Shown here in pieces: positions 1 through 10,415 of a stretch of 64,000 bases of DNA; position 1 is the first letter of the stretch, and each line of letters starts with the position of its first letter. Origin of the DNA: Asterias amurensis (lineage: Eukaryota; Echinodermata; Asteroidea; Forcipulatida; Asteriidae). The notes beneath the pieces were generated by a model. It made no database searches, had not been told where the DNA came from, and was given only the letters and a program-made list of their open reading frames with translations. The stretch spans positions 26,458,349 through 26,522,348 of the forward strand of contig NC_092651.1 of assembly GCF_032118995.1 (NCBI RefSeq), read 5' to 3'. Position numbers and translations under genes: made by a program.

Positions 1-302
1 TCTGAAAATTATGGCAATGAACTAGTACGTGGTAAGGAGTACAGTGTCTTTGAATTAATACACATTGAGAAATTTTCACTTGGAAGTTACAAGTATACGG
101 TTATGGAGGAAAATATCACCTTTTTTTTTTACCCAAAATTTTTGAGTACAGGCCTAAGGAGCGTTACATTACTTCTCAGAATGTGTATTCCTATTAAGGT
201 TATTCTTCCTGCGTAGAAAAATTCCCTCCAGATCTCCGGCGAGTATCACAAAAAAGCGAAATTGTCACCTTCCAAAAACTGAAGGTAGGCCTCCATTTTG
301 CT
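1..302. other. Intergenic, no feature recognised
   Basis: AT-rich sequence without a credible reading frame, RNA gene or recognisable repeat boundary. It ends where the first copy of the main MITE family begins. Confidence 0.5.
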
Positions 303-701
303 TTCAAAGGCAGTGGACACTATTGGTAATTACTCAAAATAATTTTTAGCATAAAACCTTACTTGGTAACAAGCAATGGAGAGCTGTTGATAGTATAAAG
401 CATTGTGAGGAACGGCTCCCTCTGAAGTGACGTAGTTTTCGAGAAAGAAGTAATTTTCCACGAATTTGATTTCTAATTTGACCTCAAGTTTAGATATTGA
501 GGTCTCGAAATCAAGCATCTGAAAGCACACAACTTCTTGTGACAAGGGTGTTTTTTCTTTCATAGTTATCTCGCAACTTCGATGACCAATCGAGCTCAAA
601 TGTTCAAATTTTCACAGGTTTGTTATTTTGTGCAAAGGTTGAGATACACCAAGTGAGAAGACTGGTCTTCGACAATTACCTACAGTGTCCAGTGTTTTTA
701 A
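303..701 (-). mobile_element. Main MITE family, copy 1
   Basis: The left end reads AAAGGCAGTGGACACTATTG and the right end is its near inverted complement (CAATTACC...AGTGTCCAGTG). This is the family that recurs more than twenty times here. I call + the orientation in which GGTAATTGTCAAAGACC is on the left; this copy is reversed. The centre carries an imperfect palindrome built on GAGACCTCA / TGAGGTCTC. It has no transposase. The roughly 90-residue frame on its minus strand recurs in sister copies and is a by-product of the repeat. Confidence 0.85.
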
Positions 702-1097
702 GTCACTCGAGGGTATTGTCTACTGTATAGTCAATATTGAAAAGACTGAAAAATGAGGGCCGATGTATTGATTACTTGTCAGTCTGGCGTGTGGGCAAGA
801 GGGGAGGAATAAAACACCTTGAAGCAAAGAAAGATGAAGGGAGTTGGATTCAAGCCTCAAATTATGGATCAGAACATGGACATGTTGTCACTGTCTGAAA
901 TTTTAGCGAGAAAAAAAAGCAATTTGTTAGTTTTACGGGATATTTGTTTATTCCAGTCGATGTCTGTGCATTGCAACCTGTTATATTTGAAACATAAATA
1001 TGACAAATTTGTTTGTGTTGGAACTGTCGCCTACAAATTAAAGTTTGTTTTGCATGGCGTGGAACTCCGTGATGGAAAGTAATAACCTTGCGAGAGG
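702..1097. other. Intergenic, no feature recognised
   Basis: Frames of 87-91 codons overlap here on both strands (819-1082 and 862-1137). They have no start context, homology or splice support, so I see nothing to annotate. Confidence 0.45.
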
Positions 1098-2301
1098 TTT
1101 GACACATGGAAATAGGATTTTTTTTTCTTTTAAACATAAGAGTATATGTTTATTAACAATAAAACAATTTTTTGAGTAATTGTTTGTCACGATTTATATG
1201 TTAAAAAAATTAATTAAGTGACTAGGGGGTTGACTCCGCCTACCCCTTTTCTGACGTAGGAAAAGGAAAACTTTGCCTCGATCAAACATAGACCCCCCTC
1301 GATGCGTAGATAAACACACGTGCAAAAGTACATGTAATTCTAAGACGTGAGTTTGTACGCTGGAAAAAAGGTTTTTTTTCTGGCATTTTTCCGGCAATGC
1401 CGACCAGGTGTATTGCTGCTGGATGCAGCAAAACAACTAAAGATGGGGTCAGTCTTCATCTGTTTCCGCAGATCCCAAGTATAGGCGGTTGTGGGCTGCG
1501 AAAGTCAGATTAACTAGAGCAAAGTGGTCCGGTCCGACGTCTCTTCAGCGCTGCAGCGAACACTTAGAGCCGTCGTGCTTCGAATCCTGGATACACAACT
1601 CATTTGTCATGACGAGAAGAGCCATTCTTAAACACGACGCCGTCCCAACCATTTTTCTAGCTAGTGGGAAGTCGAAGAAGGTATCTGAAAGACGTGACGA
1701 ACTCAGAGGAGCATTTGCTAAACGTGAACAAATTCGGGTAAGTTTGAACTTTGAGGGTATGTTTTTAGCTTTTGCCAAGTGACACGCATGCGATTCACCG
1801 TGCGTGCAGGTCCTATGTGATCGTCCGCCCATTATACAGCAGCCATAGTGCGTGCGTGCAGTCTGCTTCGTGGCCGTATTTCTATAATAATACGTAGGCA
1901 GGCAGACCCACATCTTACAACCCATTTGGTCACTAAAAAGTCGCATAGTTAAATAAAAATAGCAGCAATAGCTTTTGTAAAAACCACTAGGCGTTCAATA
2001 TGTTCAAGTTTCAATGTACGTATGTGTGTAAAATCGTGTCTAAATTTGTTTTGATGTGCCATGTTCCCAGACGTAATGTACGGGGGCCCGACTACAAATT
2101 TTCTCTCCAAATATCGCGCCTTGAAATTCGTCACGAACAGCGCCCTCTCGGGTCGGGGCCTACTCGTAAATTTGTAAATACAATCGAAACTAAGATTTTT
2201 AAACCTTAGTTAATTTTTTATTCACATTCCTCTCATTAAAACACATATTTTAGTGACAAAAGCTTTATTTAAAAAAAATACCACTTCCAGGTGACTGTAA
2301 G
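1098..2301 (+). mobile_element. THAP-domain element, degraded copy A
   Basis: About 1.2 kb that aligns along its length with the element at 61104-61915, in the same orientation. The left end (CACATGGAAATAGG) and right end (ACTTCCAGGTGAC) are decayed versions of the inverted termini CACCTGGAA / TTCCAGGTG of that copy. Relative to copy B it holds about 379 extra bases (roughly 1696-2074). No transposase catalytic domain is visible, so it is non-autonomous or a remnant. Confidence 0.75.
1397..1739 (+). pseudogene. THAP zinc-finger coding remnant, frameshifted
   Basis: The frame starts at the ATG at 1397 (MPTRCIAAGCSKTTK...) and holds the first two zinc ligands of a THAP (C2CH) finger. One base is missing near 1468 compared with 61385-61822 (TTTCCGCAG here, TTTCCTGCAG there). 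The reading shifts, and the rest (CSEH pair, then AVPTIF) continues in another frame from about 1489. A good splice donor (CGG|GTAAGT) follows at about 1739, suggesting that the ancestral gene had an intron here. THAP fingers bind DNA in transposases and transcription factors; this copy cannot make an intact one. Confidence 0.7.
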
Positions 2302-3249
2302 GAGTCATTCAGCTTGTGTTATCATGCATTAGATAGAGCTGACATTAAAAAATATCAGCCTACCCTTTGCCGTTTTTCAAACATACTCATTGTCGTTATA
2401 TTCAAACCTGCTAAAAGACCACAGTGATTTTCATCTCGCCCCAGTTTTACAAATTGAATTTTCAATTCGGGCATGAGCCCTAAAGTTTGGGATATGCCAT
2501 ATGTGTTAAAAACGTCAAAGTCTTACTTTTTTTCATTCGATCGTTGGAAAATGTTGTTCAATTTAAAAATTTCCAATTTGTGTTGACGTGAATTGATTTG
2601 ACGAGATCACAATCAGCTGACTCTGGGGACACCCATCATGTGTTTGAGTATAATTCATTCAGTCACACTCAGTATAAGTTACTATGCAGCCATCAGCTTC
2701 ATCTTAAAATGGACCTTATGCAAATGATGTAATTTAGTACAGGAGTCAAAATACTCATCTGAATTGTTCGTAAAGATCGATCACAAGATTAGTTCCAACC
2801 TCAAGGATGGAGCAATAAACTAGCAAAATAAACTAGCAATAAACTAGCTACATTACACTTCTGCCATTGACGGGGTGCGTCAAAATGACATTCTTTGACG
2901 TCACTGTTTCTCTGTGTGTTATATTAATGTTGCAACAACGCGGCTATACAAAACGAAGCTCAATAAATGACGTAACGTGACGTAAGGGGCTTTTCGCGAA
3001 TCTTTCTGAAAAGCACACGAGATGAGTTTTCAACAACTGAATCCGTTTAATCTCTTGTGAACCCAATTTCCTTTTTTGATTGAATACATTGTAAAAACGC
3101 AAATTCGTTCAAGCTGGTTTTGTCCATGCGTGGTAGGTGTGATCATAGAGAAAGGACTGTGATAGTTTGGAATCCATGTCGTGGGGCTTTCATGACAATA
3201 TGGGGCATCAAACTTCCGACAGACAACCACCTGCAAACGGAGTATATAA
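2302..3249. other. Intergenic, no gene recognised
   Basis: Contains only short overlapping frames and a small direct repeat (AAACTAGCAA-type units at about 2818-2850). Nothing else is supported. Confidence 0.45.
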
Positions 3250-3666
3250 AGACACTGGGCACCTTTGGTAATTGTCAAAAACCAGTATTCTCACTTGGTG
3301 TATCTCAACATATGCATAAAATAACAAACCTGTGAACAATTGGACTAAATTATTGCTCATTGAAGTTGCAAGAGAATAATGAAAGAAACAAACCCCCTAA
3401 AATGCACAACAAGTTGTTTCCTAAAACCTTTCAATAATTGAGTGGGTGAAAAAATCTCTTTCTTAAAAATAAAAAATTTAAAAAAACGATTCAGAAGTAA
3501 CGTAAAGTTTTTGAGAAAGAGGTACCTTTCTCAAAAACTACGTTACTTCAGAGTGGGCCGTTTCTTACAATGTTTTACAAAACAGCTCTTCATTGCTTGT
3601 TACCAGCTATGTTTTTATGCTAACAATAATTTTAAGTTATTACCAAAGTTGTCCATTCCCTTTAAA
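3250..3666 (+). mobile_element. Main MITE family, copy 2 (diverged)
   Basis: The left end reads CACTGGGCACCTTTGGTAATTG and the right end TTACCAAAGTTGTCCATTCCC TTTAA. The central block has drifted strongly from the family. Non-coding. Confidence 0.75.
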
Positions 3667-3970
3667 TTGTGATCCTCATTACATCCGTGATCGCGCGTAC
3701 GAACATGAATCCTGCCAGAGCTTGTTGGCCATATATCGACCTGATTGCGATCGATTCTCGTCATGTTTTGCCTCTTTCTCGTTAGAGCTGCACCCTCGAG
3801 GCGAAGATCATTATAGTTTTAGAAAAATGGAGCATTGGCGCTTAAGGATTTTTTCATTTTTTCCACAGACCTCACGTCTGAGGGGTAGAATTTTCAGTAG
3901 TTTTACGCCGGCCCTGCAGTGGGTGGGAATAGTGTTCTCATCCGTCATTCCCTACTGAAGTTCAACTGCC

Positions 3971-4359
3971 TTTAAAGGCAGTGGACACTATTGGTAACTA
4001 CTAAAAAAAAATATTAGCATAAATCCTTTCTTGGTGACGAGTAATGGGGAGAGGTTTGTGGTATAAAACATTGTGAGAAACGGCTCACTCAGAAGTGCCA
4101 TAGTTTTTGAGAAAGAAGTAATTTTCCACGAATTTGATTTCGAGACCTCAGGTTTAGAACTTTAGGTCTCGAAATCAACCACCTTAATGCACACAACTTC
4201 GTGTGAAAAGGGTGTTTTTTTCTTTCATTATTATCTCGCAATTTCGATGACCGATTGAGCTCAAATTTTCACAGGTTTGTTATTTTATGCATATGTTGAG
4301 ATACACCAACTGTGAAGGCTAGGCTTTGACAATTACCAATAGTGTCCACTGCCTTTAAG
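3971..4359 (-). mobile_element. Main MITE family, copy 3
   Basis: Full length. TTTAAAGGCAGTGGACACTA is at the left and AGTGTCCACTGCCTTTAA at the right, so both ends carry TTAA. The central palindrome GAGACCTCAGG / CTTTAGGTCTC is preserved. It lies head-to-tail with the next copy, only about 40 bp away and inverted relative to it. Confidence 0.9.
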
Positions 4360-4401
4360 GTTTAGCTGCTGGACACCGATGTGCTCTTCAAGCAACGCTG
4401 A

Positions 4402-4788
4402 TTTCAAGACAGTGGACACTATTGGTAATTGTCAAAGACCAGTCTTCTCACTTGCTGTATCTCAACCTTATGCATAAAATAACAAACATGTGAAAATTTC
4501 AGCTCAATCGGTCATCGAAATTGCGAGATAACTATGAAAGAAAAAACACCCTTGTAACACGAAGTTGTGTGCTTTCTATGCTTGATTTCGAGACCTCAAG
4601 TGCTAAATCTGAGGTCTCGAAATCAAATTCGTGGAAAATTTCTTCTTTCTCGAAAACTACGTTACTTCAGAGGGAGCCGTTTCTCACAATGTTTTATACT
4701 TTCAACCTCTCCCCATTACTCCTTACCAAGTAAGTTTTTATGCTAATAATTATTTTGAGTAATTACCAATAGTGTCCACTGCCTTTAA
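4402..4788 (+). mobile_element. Main MITE family, copy 4
   Basis: Full-length copy from ACAGTGGACACTATTGGTAA to AGTGTCCACTGCCTTTAA. Its 70-codon frame (4521-4733) recurs in most + copies and is not a gene. Confidence 0.9.
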
Positions 4789-5360
4789 AACAAATTATGG
4801 TATTTTGACATAAACAATTATTTTCGGAAATAGAAAAAAAAGAAGGGGCTGCCGAACTGATGTTACATGTATCAGTAAAGGCCTACATAAGATCCGTATG
4901 TTGTTTCTCAAAGCTTTGTTTACAATATTCTGGCCTGAAAAAACTGTGGTTGAATCCGATAGTATTTACTATAAACAAAAACATGAAAATGGCTAATGTT
5001 TTACAGACTGATAAACTTTAAAGGAGTGGGTTTTTTCTTTCTTGTCTAACTTATTTAGTTTTTGTAAAAAAGAAGATTGGAATGGACTCGCTCTTCCGAG
5101 TTATCTTTTAGCTCGTAAGTTTCCATGGCAACGTGGTTTTGGCGGAGCCTTTGAAGTCCCGTCCCTCTGGTGACGGTATAGTTTCCGACTGACAATGAGT
5201 TCCTCACTCCTCGTGCAAAACGTTATTTTTACAGAATGCAAAACTAGTTTTCATTAACAATGTACGTGACTTGGCATTGCTACGGTCCGTCTCTGGGGTG
5301 GGCTGCCATTGCTTCTACCCATCACTCAAGCCAACTCCAAATGTACATCTCGCTGTTCGT
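4789..5360. other. Intergenic, no feature recognised
   Basis: I see no gene, RNA or clear repeat boundary. Confidence 0.4.
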
Positions 5361-5558
5361 TAAAGGCATGGACACCTTTGGTATAATTGTCAAGGACCAG
5401 TCTTCTCACTTGGTGTATCTCAACATATGCACAAAATAACAAACATATGGAAGTTTGAGCTCAATTGGTCGTCGGAGTTGCGAGAGAATAATGGAAGAAG
5501 AAAAAAGTTGTGTGCGTTTAGAAGCTTGAATTCGAGACCTCAGCTAGCTGCCTTTAAA
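5361..5558 (+). mobile_element. Main MITE family, copy 5 (internally deleted)
   Basis: The left half is intact (TAAAGGCATGGACACC, then GTCAAGGACCAGTCTTCTC). The sequence then jumps from GAGACCTCAG to the terminal CTGCCTTTAAA, losing the right half. It is an about 200-bp deletion derivative. Confidence 0.75.
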
Positions 5559-5884
5559 CCCTGCAGCGAGGGACCTGTGTGCTAGCAATGCCCCTCTGGT
5601 ACATTTCAACGCCAGCACACCCATTAATCCAAGCTTTTCCAATCAGATAAAAAGGGTTTATTGCCTGAGTTTTGAGCTTTACAGAAAAACGTTTACGTAA
5701 TTTTTAAAGTTTTATTATGTCCGCGCAGGAAAGAGCCATAATAAATAGGAGTTATACCGACTTCAGTATTGTGTCTGAATGACCCCATACTGTAGTAAAA
5801 CGCAATCTGAGAAACATCTCAGGCTTAATTTTGGGGGCATACAAAAACTGATATATTTTAACATAATCACACTTCTTCGAAGAG

Positions 5885-6260
5885 AAATGTTTGGCAAAGT
5901 ACTTTATACTATATAGAAGGCTTATGTGGGCTTCTAACCCAAGGTTTATAAAAGCATTACATTTAAGAGTGATTACCAAATCTAGCCCCTTAACTCAATT
6001 GGATCTAGTTCCGCTATACGTTGATGAGTTTGTTGACAAGCAAAGCATTCAACGGGACTTTATATATGACTTCGAAGTAAAATGTTTCTCAAAATATCTC
6101 ATCATAAAGAAAGGTGCTGCAGGCTTCTAACCAAAGGTTTTTTTATCACCATTGAATTTAAGAGTGATTTTAACTCATTAGTTCAACTTCCACTACTTTG
6201 ATGAGCTTGTTGACAAAGCATTCAAATGAACTTTTGAATGACTTTATATCTGATCAGTAA
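5885..6260. repeat. Two-unit direct tandem repeat (about 194-bp period)
   Basis: Unit 1 (5885-6078) and unit 2 (6079-about 6260) share blocks in the same order: AATGTTT..CAAA, CTTCTAACC.AAGGTTT, ATTTAAGAGTGATT, GATGAG.TTGTTGACAA and GACTTTATAT. They have diverged by point changes and small indels. Non-coding. Confidence 0.7.
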
Positions 6261-6411
6261 AACACACGAATTGATGTCTGAGTGATGGTTCCAAAGTCTA
6301 AAGATGCCCGAGCAAAGAAACAGTGCCGGCATCAATTGAGATGAATGGGGTGTTGTGATAGAAGTCTTCGATGTGTTAATGAAGGTAAATTTCGTTCCCG
6401 GAAGCCGACGC

Positions 6412-6780
6412 TTAAAGGCACTGGACACCTTTATTAATTTGTCAAAGACCAGTGTTAATCCCACCTGTGTTTCCCAACATATGAACAAAATTAAAAATCG
6501 GTGAAAATTTTACTCAATTAATCGAAGTTGCAGGAGAATGGTGAAAGAACACCCTTGTTGAACAAATTTTTGTGCTTTCAGATGCCTATAGAAAAGCCCC
6601 AGGCCTGGAGTATTTTAATATATTTAAGTGAGAAATTACCTCTTTCTCAAACACTAAGTTACTTTAGAAGGAGCCAGTTCTCACAGTGTTTTATACTATA
6701 ACAGTTCTTCATTACTCGTAACCAAAAAGTAAGTTTTTGTGCTAACAATTATTTGGAGTAATAACCAATAATGCTTTTAA
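6412..6780 (+). mobile_element. Main MITE family, copy 6 (diverged)
   Basis: The left end is TTAAAGGCACTGGACACC. The right end (ATTTGGAGTAATAACCAATAATG) has lost part of its terminal repeat. It has a distinct central block (GAAAAGCCCCAGGCCTGGAG), showing that the family has more than one internal subtype. Confidence 0.75.
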
Positions 6781-7395
6781 GTAAGCTTTCTCCCTCGATT
6801 ATAAAAGTCATCATGGAATACGTACTTCAACCCTTAAATAACACAACACTGGATCAGAACATACAATTTCCATGGATTTGATCCATGTAATTGACCAATT
6901 TTGAGTTAGTTAATCCTTTGAGGGTCGATCGGACATTTCGGTTCACGAAAAAGTCAACATTTCTACAAATGGATTTTTTAAACGTCGTGAACAACCATGT
7001 ATTCGTTGTCTGCAATCAGCCATTGGTGTTTGTTTAATGCCTACAAAATGGATAGTCATTGATTTTTTTTAGTGCAAAATTTATTTTCCTCCCACCCCAT
7101 TTTCATGAAACAAACACATCACCCACTGCCTGAAGATGTGGGTGTTCCTGTTTAAACATAGGGGGGGAATCAACATTGGTTGGGACTTGTGGGACTTGGA
7201 CCCGGAAGCTCGAATCCCCGAGACTTGCACATCAGTCTATATCGATATTCTTTGATTGGTAAAGGTCACCCTATTTCTACAGGAGTATTTCAAGGGCACG
7301 AAGGCAATGACTAGGGGGCATATATAGACAATCGTCTCCGTTGCCTCGGTCGGCGACTTATACATGGTTTTGTTTCCGTATGTACATATATTTCA
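6781..7395. other. Intergenic with a GGGCACC-type repeat fragment
   Basis: Around 7270-7350 there is a fragment of a repeat also seen at 36.8, 60.9 and 62.2 kb (TTCAAGGGCACGAAGGCAATG ... GTTGCCTC). The rest shows nothing. Confidence 0.45.
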
Positions 7396-7788
7396 TTTAA
7401 AGGCACTGGACACCTTTGGTAATTGTAAAGACCAGTCTTCTCACTTGGTGTATCTCAACATTTTTTTATGCACAAAATAACAAACCTGTGAAAATTTGAG
7501 CTCAATCGGTCGTGGAAGATGCGAGATAATAATGAAAGACAAAACACCCTTGTCACATGAAGTTGTGTGCTTTCAGATGCTTGATTTCGACACCTCAAAT
7601 TCTAAATCTGAGGTCTCGAAATCAAATTCGTTAAAAATTACTTCTTTCTCGAAAACTACGTTACTTCAGAGGGAGCCGTTTCTCGCAATGTTTTATACTA
7701 TCAACAGCTCTCCATTGCTCATATACCAAGTATGGTTTTATGCTAATAATTGTTTTGAGTAATTACCAATAGTGTCCACTGCCGTTAA
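7396..7788 (+). mobile_element. Main MITE family, copy 7
   Basis: Full length, from TTTAAAGGCACTGGACACC to AGTGTCCACTGCCGTTAA, with a well-preserved central palindrome. Its 88-codon frame matches frames in other copies and has no supporting gene structure. Confidence 0.9.
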
Positions 7789-8706
7789 GCCCATCCCACT
7801 CTTTCCACTCAAGCTAATTCGGTATTTCTCCTTTTCAAGTCCAACCACTCAGTGGGTTTGAGAGTGGTTCCTTTAAGTGTCTCGCATATTGGAATTAGCA
7901 TGAATCAGCCATTTTGTAGCCCCTCGAAGATTTGCATTACAAATTGACACACACGAAAGCCATCCCAAAGCGTGAATAACAAATAAATCGATTTTTCTTG
8001 GTAGGCCTTATAATCATTCCATTAACTTCTTCGTGGGATTCGAATTAAGAAAGGCACAGTGTACAAAGTGCTAATCAATTATATTAATCAATATTTGGTG
8101 TCTTGAGAAGTAGTCAACGCCCATCTCTATACACCTTTATACATTACATATAGATCTCTAAAATACTATTCTTTATCTATAGGCTTTAGCTTGTTGTTTA
8201 TATAAATTTAGATCCGGGTGTCTTAGAAAAGGGACCAACTCAAAATGCATTGTTTCTTTATAAAGAGTTTGAATTCCTTCACCAATAAGTGCCAGGAGAG
8301 CTCCAGTTTTGTTTTTAATCAATCATCATTTCTAAGCTTCTTTCTCTAAAGCCAACTTCGGACGAGGTAAAACTCTAAGCGTCTGCCTAACTAGAAAGTT
8401 AAGGTGCGAAACTCTTTGGGGAACTCCCTCGTCGACGCCTGTCCTGTCTCATCAAACGTCTTAAATTGGGAAATAAAACAAAAATTGTCTAAGTGATGTT
8501 CGACGTCCTTTACATTCTGGCCCAACATTCCATGATAAGCGATTTGAGATCTACACCATAAGACCCAATTTCATAGAGACAAAATGTTCATGAGCGTTGT
8601 TCTGCTTAGCTTTATTATATTAAGCAGGTACCAGCTGTTGGACATTGCCTTGTAACCTTATTCTGTTCAGCTTAAATTTGGTTGTGCATAGTTACAGTTA
8701 TGGCGT
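7789..8706. other. Intergenic with one MITE fragment
   Basis: At about 8560-8690 there is a fragment of the CCCAATTTCATAGAG family that is complete at 45.7 kb. No gene is seen. Confidence 0.4.
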
Positions 8707-9076
8707 AGGGCACTGGAGACACTCAAAATAAATGTAGCATAACAATTTACTTGCTAACGAACAACGGAGAGCTGTTGGTAAGTATAAAACATTGTGAGAA
8801 ATGGCTCCCTCTGGAGTAACATAGCTTTTTGAGAAAGAGTTATTTTCTCACTATATTAAAAGACTTCAGGCCTGAAGCCCTTTTATTAGGCATCTGAAAG
8901 CACACATTAAATGTCATTACTCTAGCAATTTCGATGACCAGTTGAGTCTAAATTTTCACAGGCTTTGTTATTTTATGATGTTGGGAACACACCACGGAGA
9001 AATAAAAATTTCCTCCATGGATACACTGAGTGAGAATACTCTCTTTGGCAATTACCAAACGTGAACAATGCCTTTC
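8707..9076 (-). mobile_element. Main MITE family, copy 8, interrupted by a hairpin
   Basis: Reversed copy of the Gly-rich central subtype (AGACTTCAGGCCTGAAG). Near its right end, the block that reads GTTGAGATACACCAAGTGAG in sisters is split by a 27-bp imperfect hairpin (8993-9019). Confidence 0.75.
8993..9019. mobile_element. Miniature CATGGAGG hairpin, site 1
   Basis: Degenerate palindrome with arms CACGGAG-AAA and TTTCCTCCATG, inserted in MITE copy 8. The flanking heptamers AACACAC and GATACAC agree at 5 of 7 positions. Sister MITEs lack the hairpin at this point. Confidence 0.55.
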
Positions 9077-10165
9077 AGCAGCCCTATGAAATTTGTCCCT
9101 GGAAGAATCTCTGCTTGACCAATGAATAATTTTCTAATCAACAATCCTCATCTGAATTAAATGGAAAAGATTCATGCTTTATAAGGTTTAATCTGGCTTT
9201 CTATAGAACTAAATCTCCGTAGTAAATTGTAACAGATGGTTCCCTACCACATGTACCAATAAATAAGTTAGTTTGAAAGGGAAGATACAGTTCGAAGGGC
9301 ATTGGTATTAGACCATGGAAAAGTGGTTTATGACCATTGGTGAATAGGGCTATTCTACAATACTAGTGAGCGGCGATGATGGTCATTTAAATTGCAATTT
9401 TCAATACTGACCACCCAACCGAGTGTTTCTTTCTGACGAAATAAACGGGTACAGTTAAGCCTACAAATTGCCTTTTACTTAATAATAAACACACTGAAGA
9501 CGTTCTATAGAGATGAAAATAAGCAACATATTCTGTTTGCGGCAATACCATGTGTCTATAAATCTAATGAAAACGACTTTGACTAGAATGAACTAGTCGT
9601 AACATTAAGACCAGTTTAAGAATCCACTCTGTGATAGTGCAGTTAAAAACGATCATATAAGCTAAAGAAGTAGTCCCAGCCGATTTCACCTTCCGTCCAT
9701 AACAGCACCAAAAACTAAACAAATCTACTCGGCGGTAGTAGAATAGATATAGCAAGACAGTTCTCCAAAGAACCATGAAAGAACAAACTCTACCAGGCAA
9801 GTAGATATACAAATAACTCGCAAGCCAATAGAACTTGTATTGCTTTCTGCGGAGCAAATTTTCGGAATTCGGGAGACTTCTTAGTTCTGTCTGCTTTTGA
9901 AATCAGCAAAGTGCACAAAACCCAAACAGGATGCGACGTAATCCTTTCAAAGGTTATCGATGAAACTTTAAGATGATTGATGGGCGTTGGTCAAAAACTT
10001 AAAGATGAACATCAAAATACTCTCACCAAAACCAAAGATCATCTAATGTGAAGATAGTTTCGAGGGACAATGGGATGGACCATGGAGGTAGAAATACCTC
10101 CATGGATCATAGACCTACAACATGGTAAGGTAGTGCCATGAATGTGAAAGGTTGTCTCCCCATCA
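9077..10165. other. Intergenic, first half of a dispersed direct duplication
   Basis: No gene is supported. The 97-codon minus frame at 9564-9857 has no recognisable domain. Bases 9958-10045 are repeated at 10498-10590 (GATGAAACTTTRAGATGATYGATGG, then ATCAAAATA...CTCTCACCAA). Confidence 0.45.
10081..10104. mobile_element. Miniature CATGGAGG hairpin, site 2
   Basis: Perfect 10-bp arms CATGGAGGTA and TACCTCCATG around a GAAA loop; this is the reference form of the family. The flanks (GATGGAC / GATCATA) show no convincing target duplication. Confidence 0.5.
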
Positions 10166-10415
10166 GGGCCCAATTTCATGGCTCTGCTTACCGTAAGCAC
10201 AGAATCGGCGCTTACGGAAGCAGGGAATTCTGTGCTTACGGCAAGCGTATTTCACGGGTTAGCGGCGAATTTGGGCTTCTGCGTGTGCGTACTTGACGTT
10301 ACTAGGCATTCTACGCTTACAAGGCTAGCGCAGAAATTCGGCGCTTGCACGTAAGCGGGGAATCGTGATCGTAAGCGCAAAATTCGGCGGTAAGCAGAGA
10401 CATAAAATTGGGCCC
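10166..10415 (+). mobile_element. 250-bp palindromic MITE (GGGCCCAATTTCATGG family)
   Basis: Bounded by GGGCCCAATTTCATGGCTCT and its inverse (AGAGACATAAAATTGGGCCC). The interior is an array of short inverted GCTTACG / CGTAAGC-like blocks that would fold into a long stem. A reverse-orientation copy of the same length lies at 47249-47498. Non-coding. Confidence 0.85.

Noticed and set aside
330..599. Recurrent 60-97-residue frames of similar sequence (also 4521, 7496, 14989, 16321, 22084, 25549, 31367, 35001, 36325)
   Set aside because: All fall inside copies of the main MITE on either strand and share its nucleotide conservation. They start and stop at different places with no codon-level constraint.
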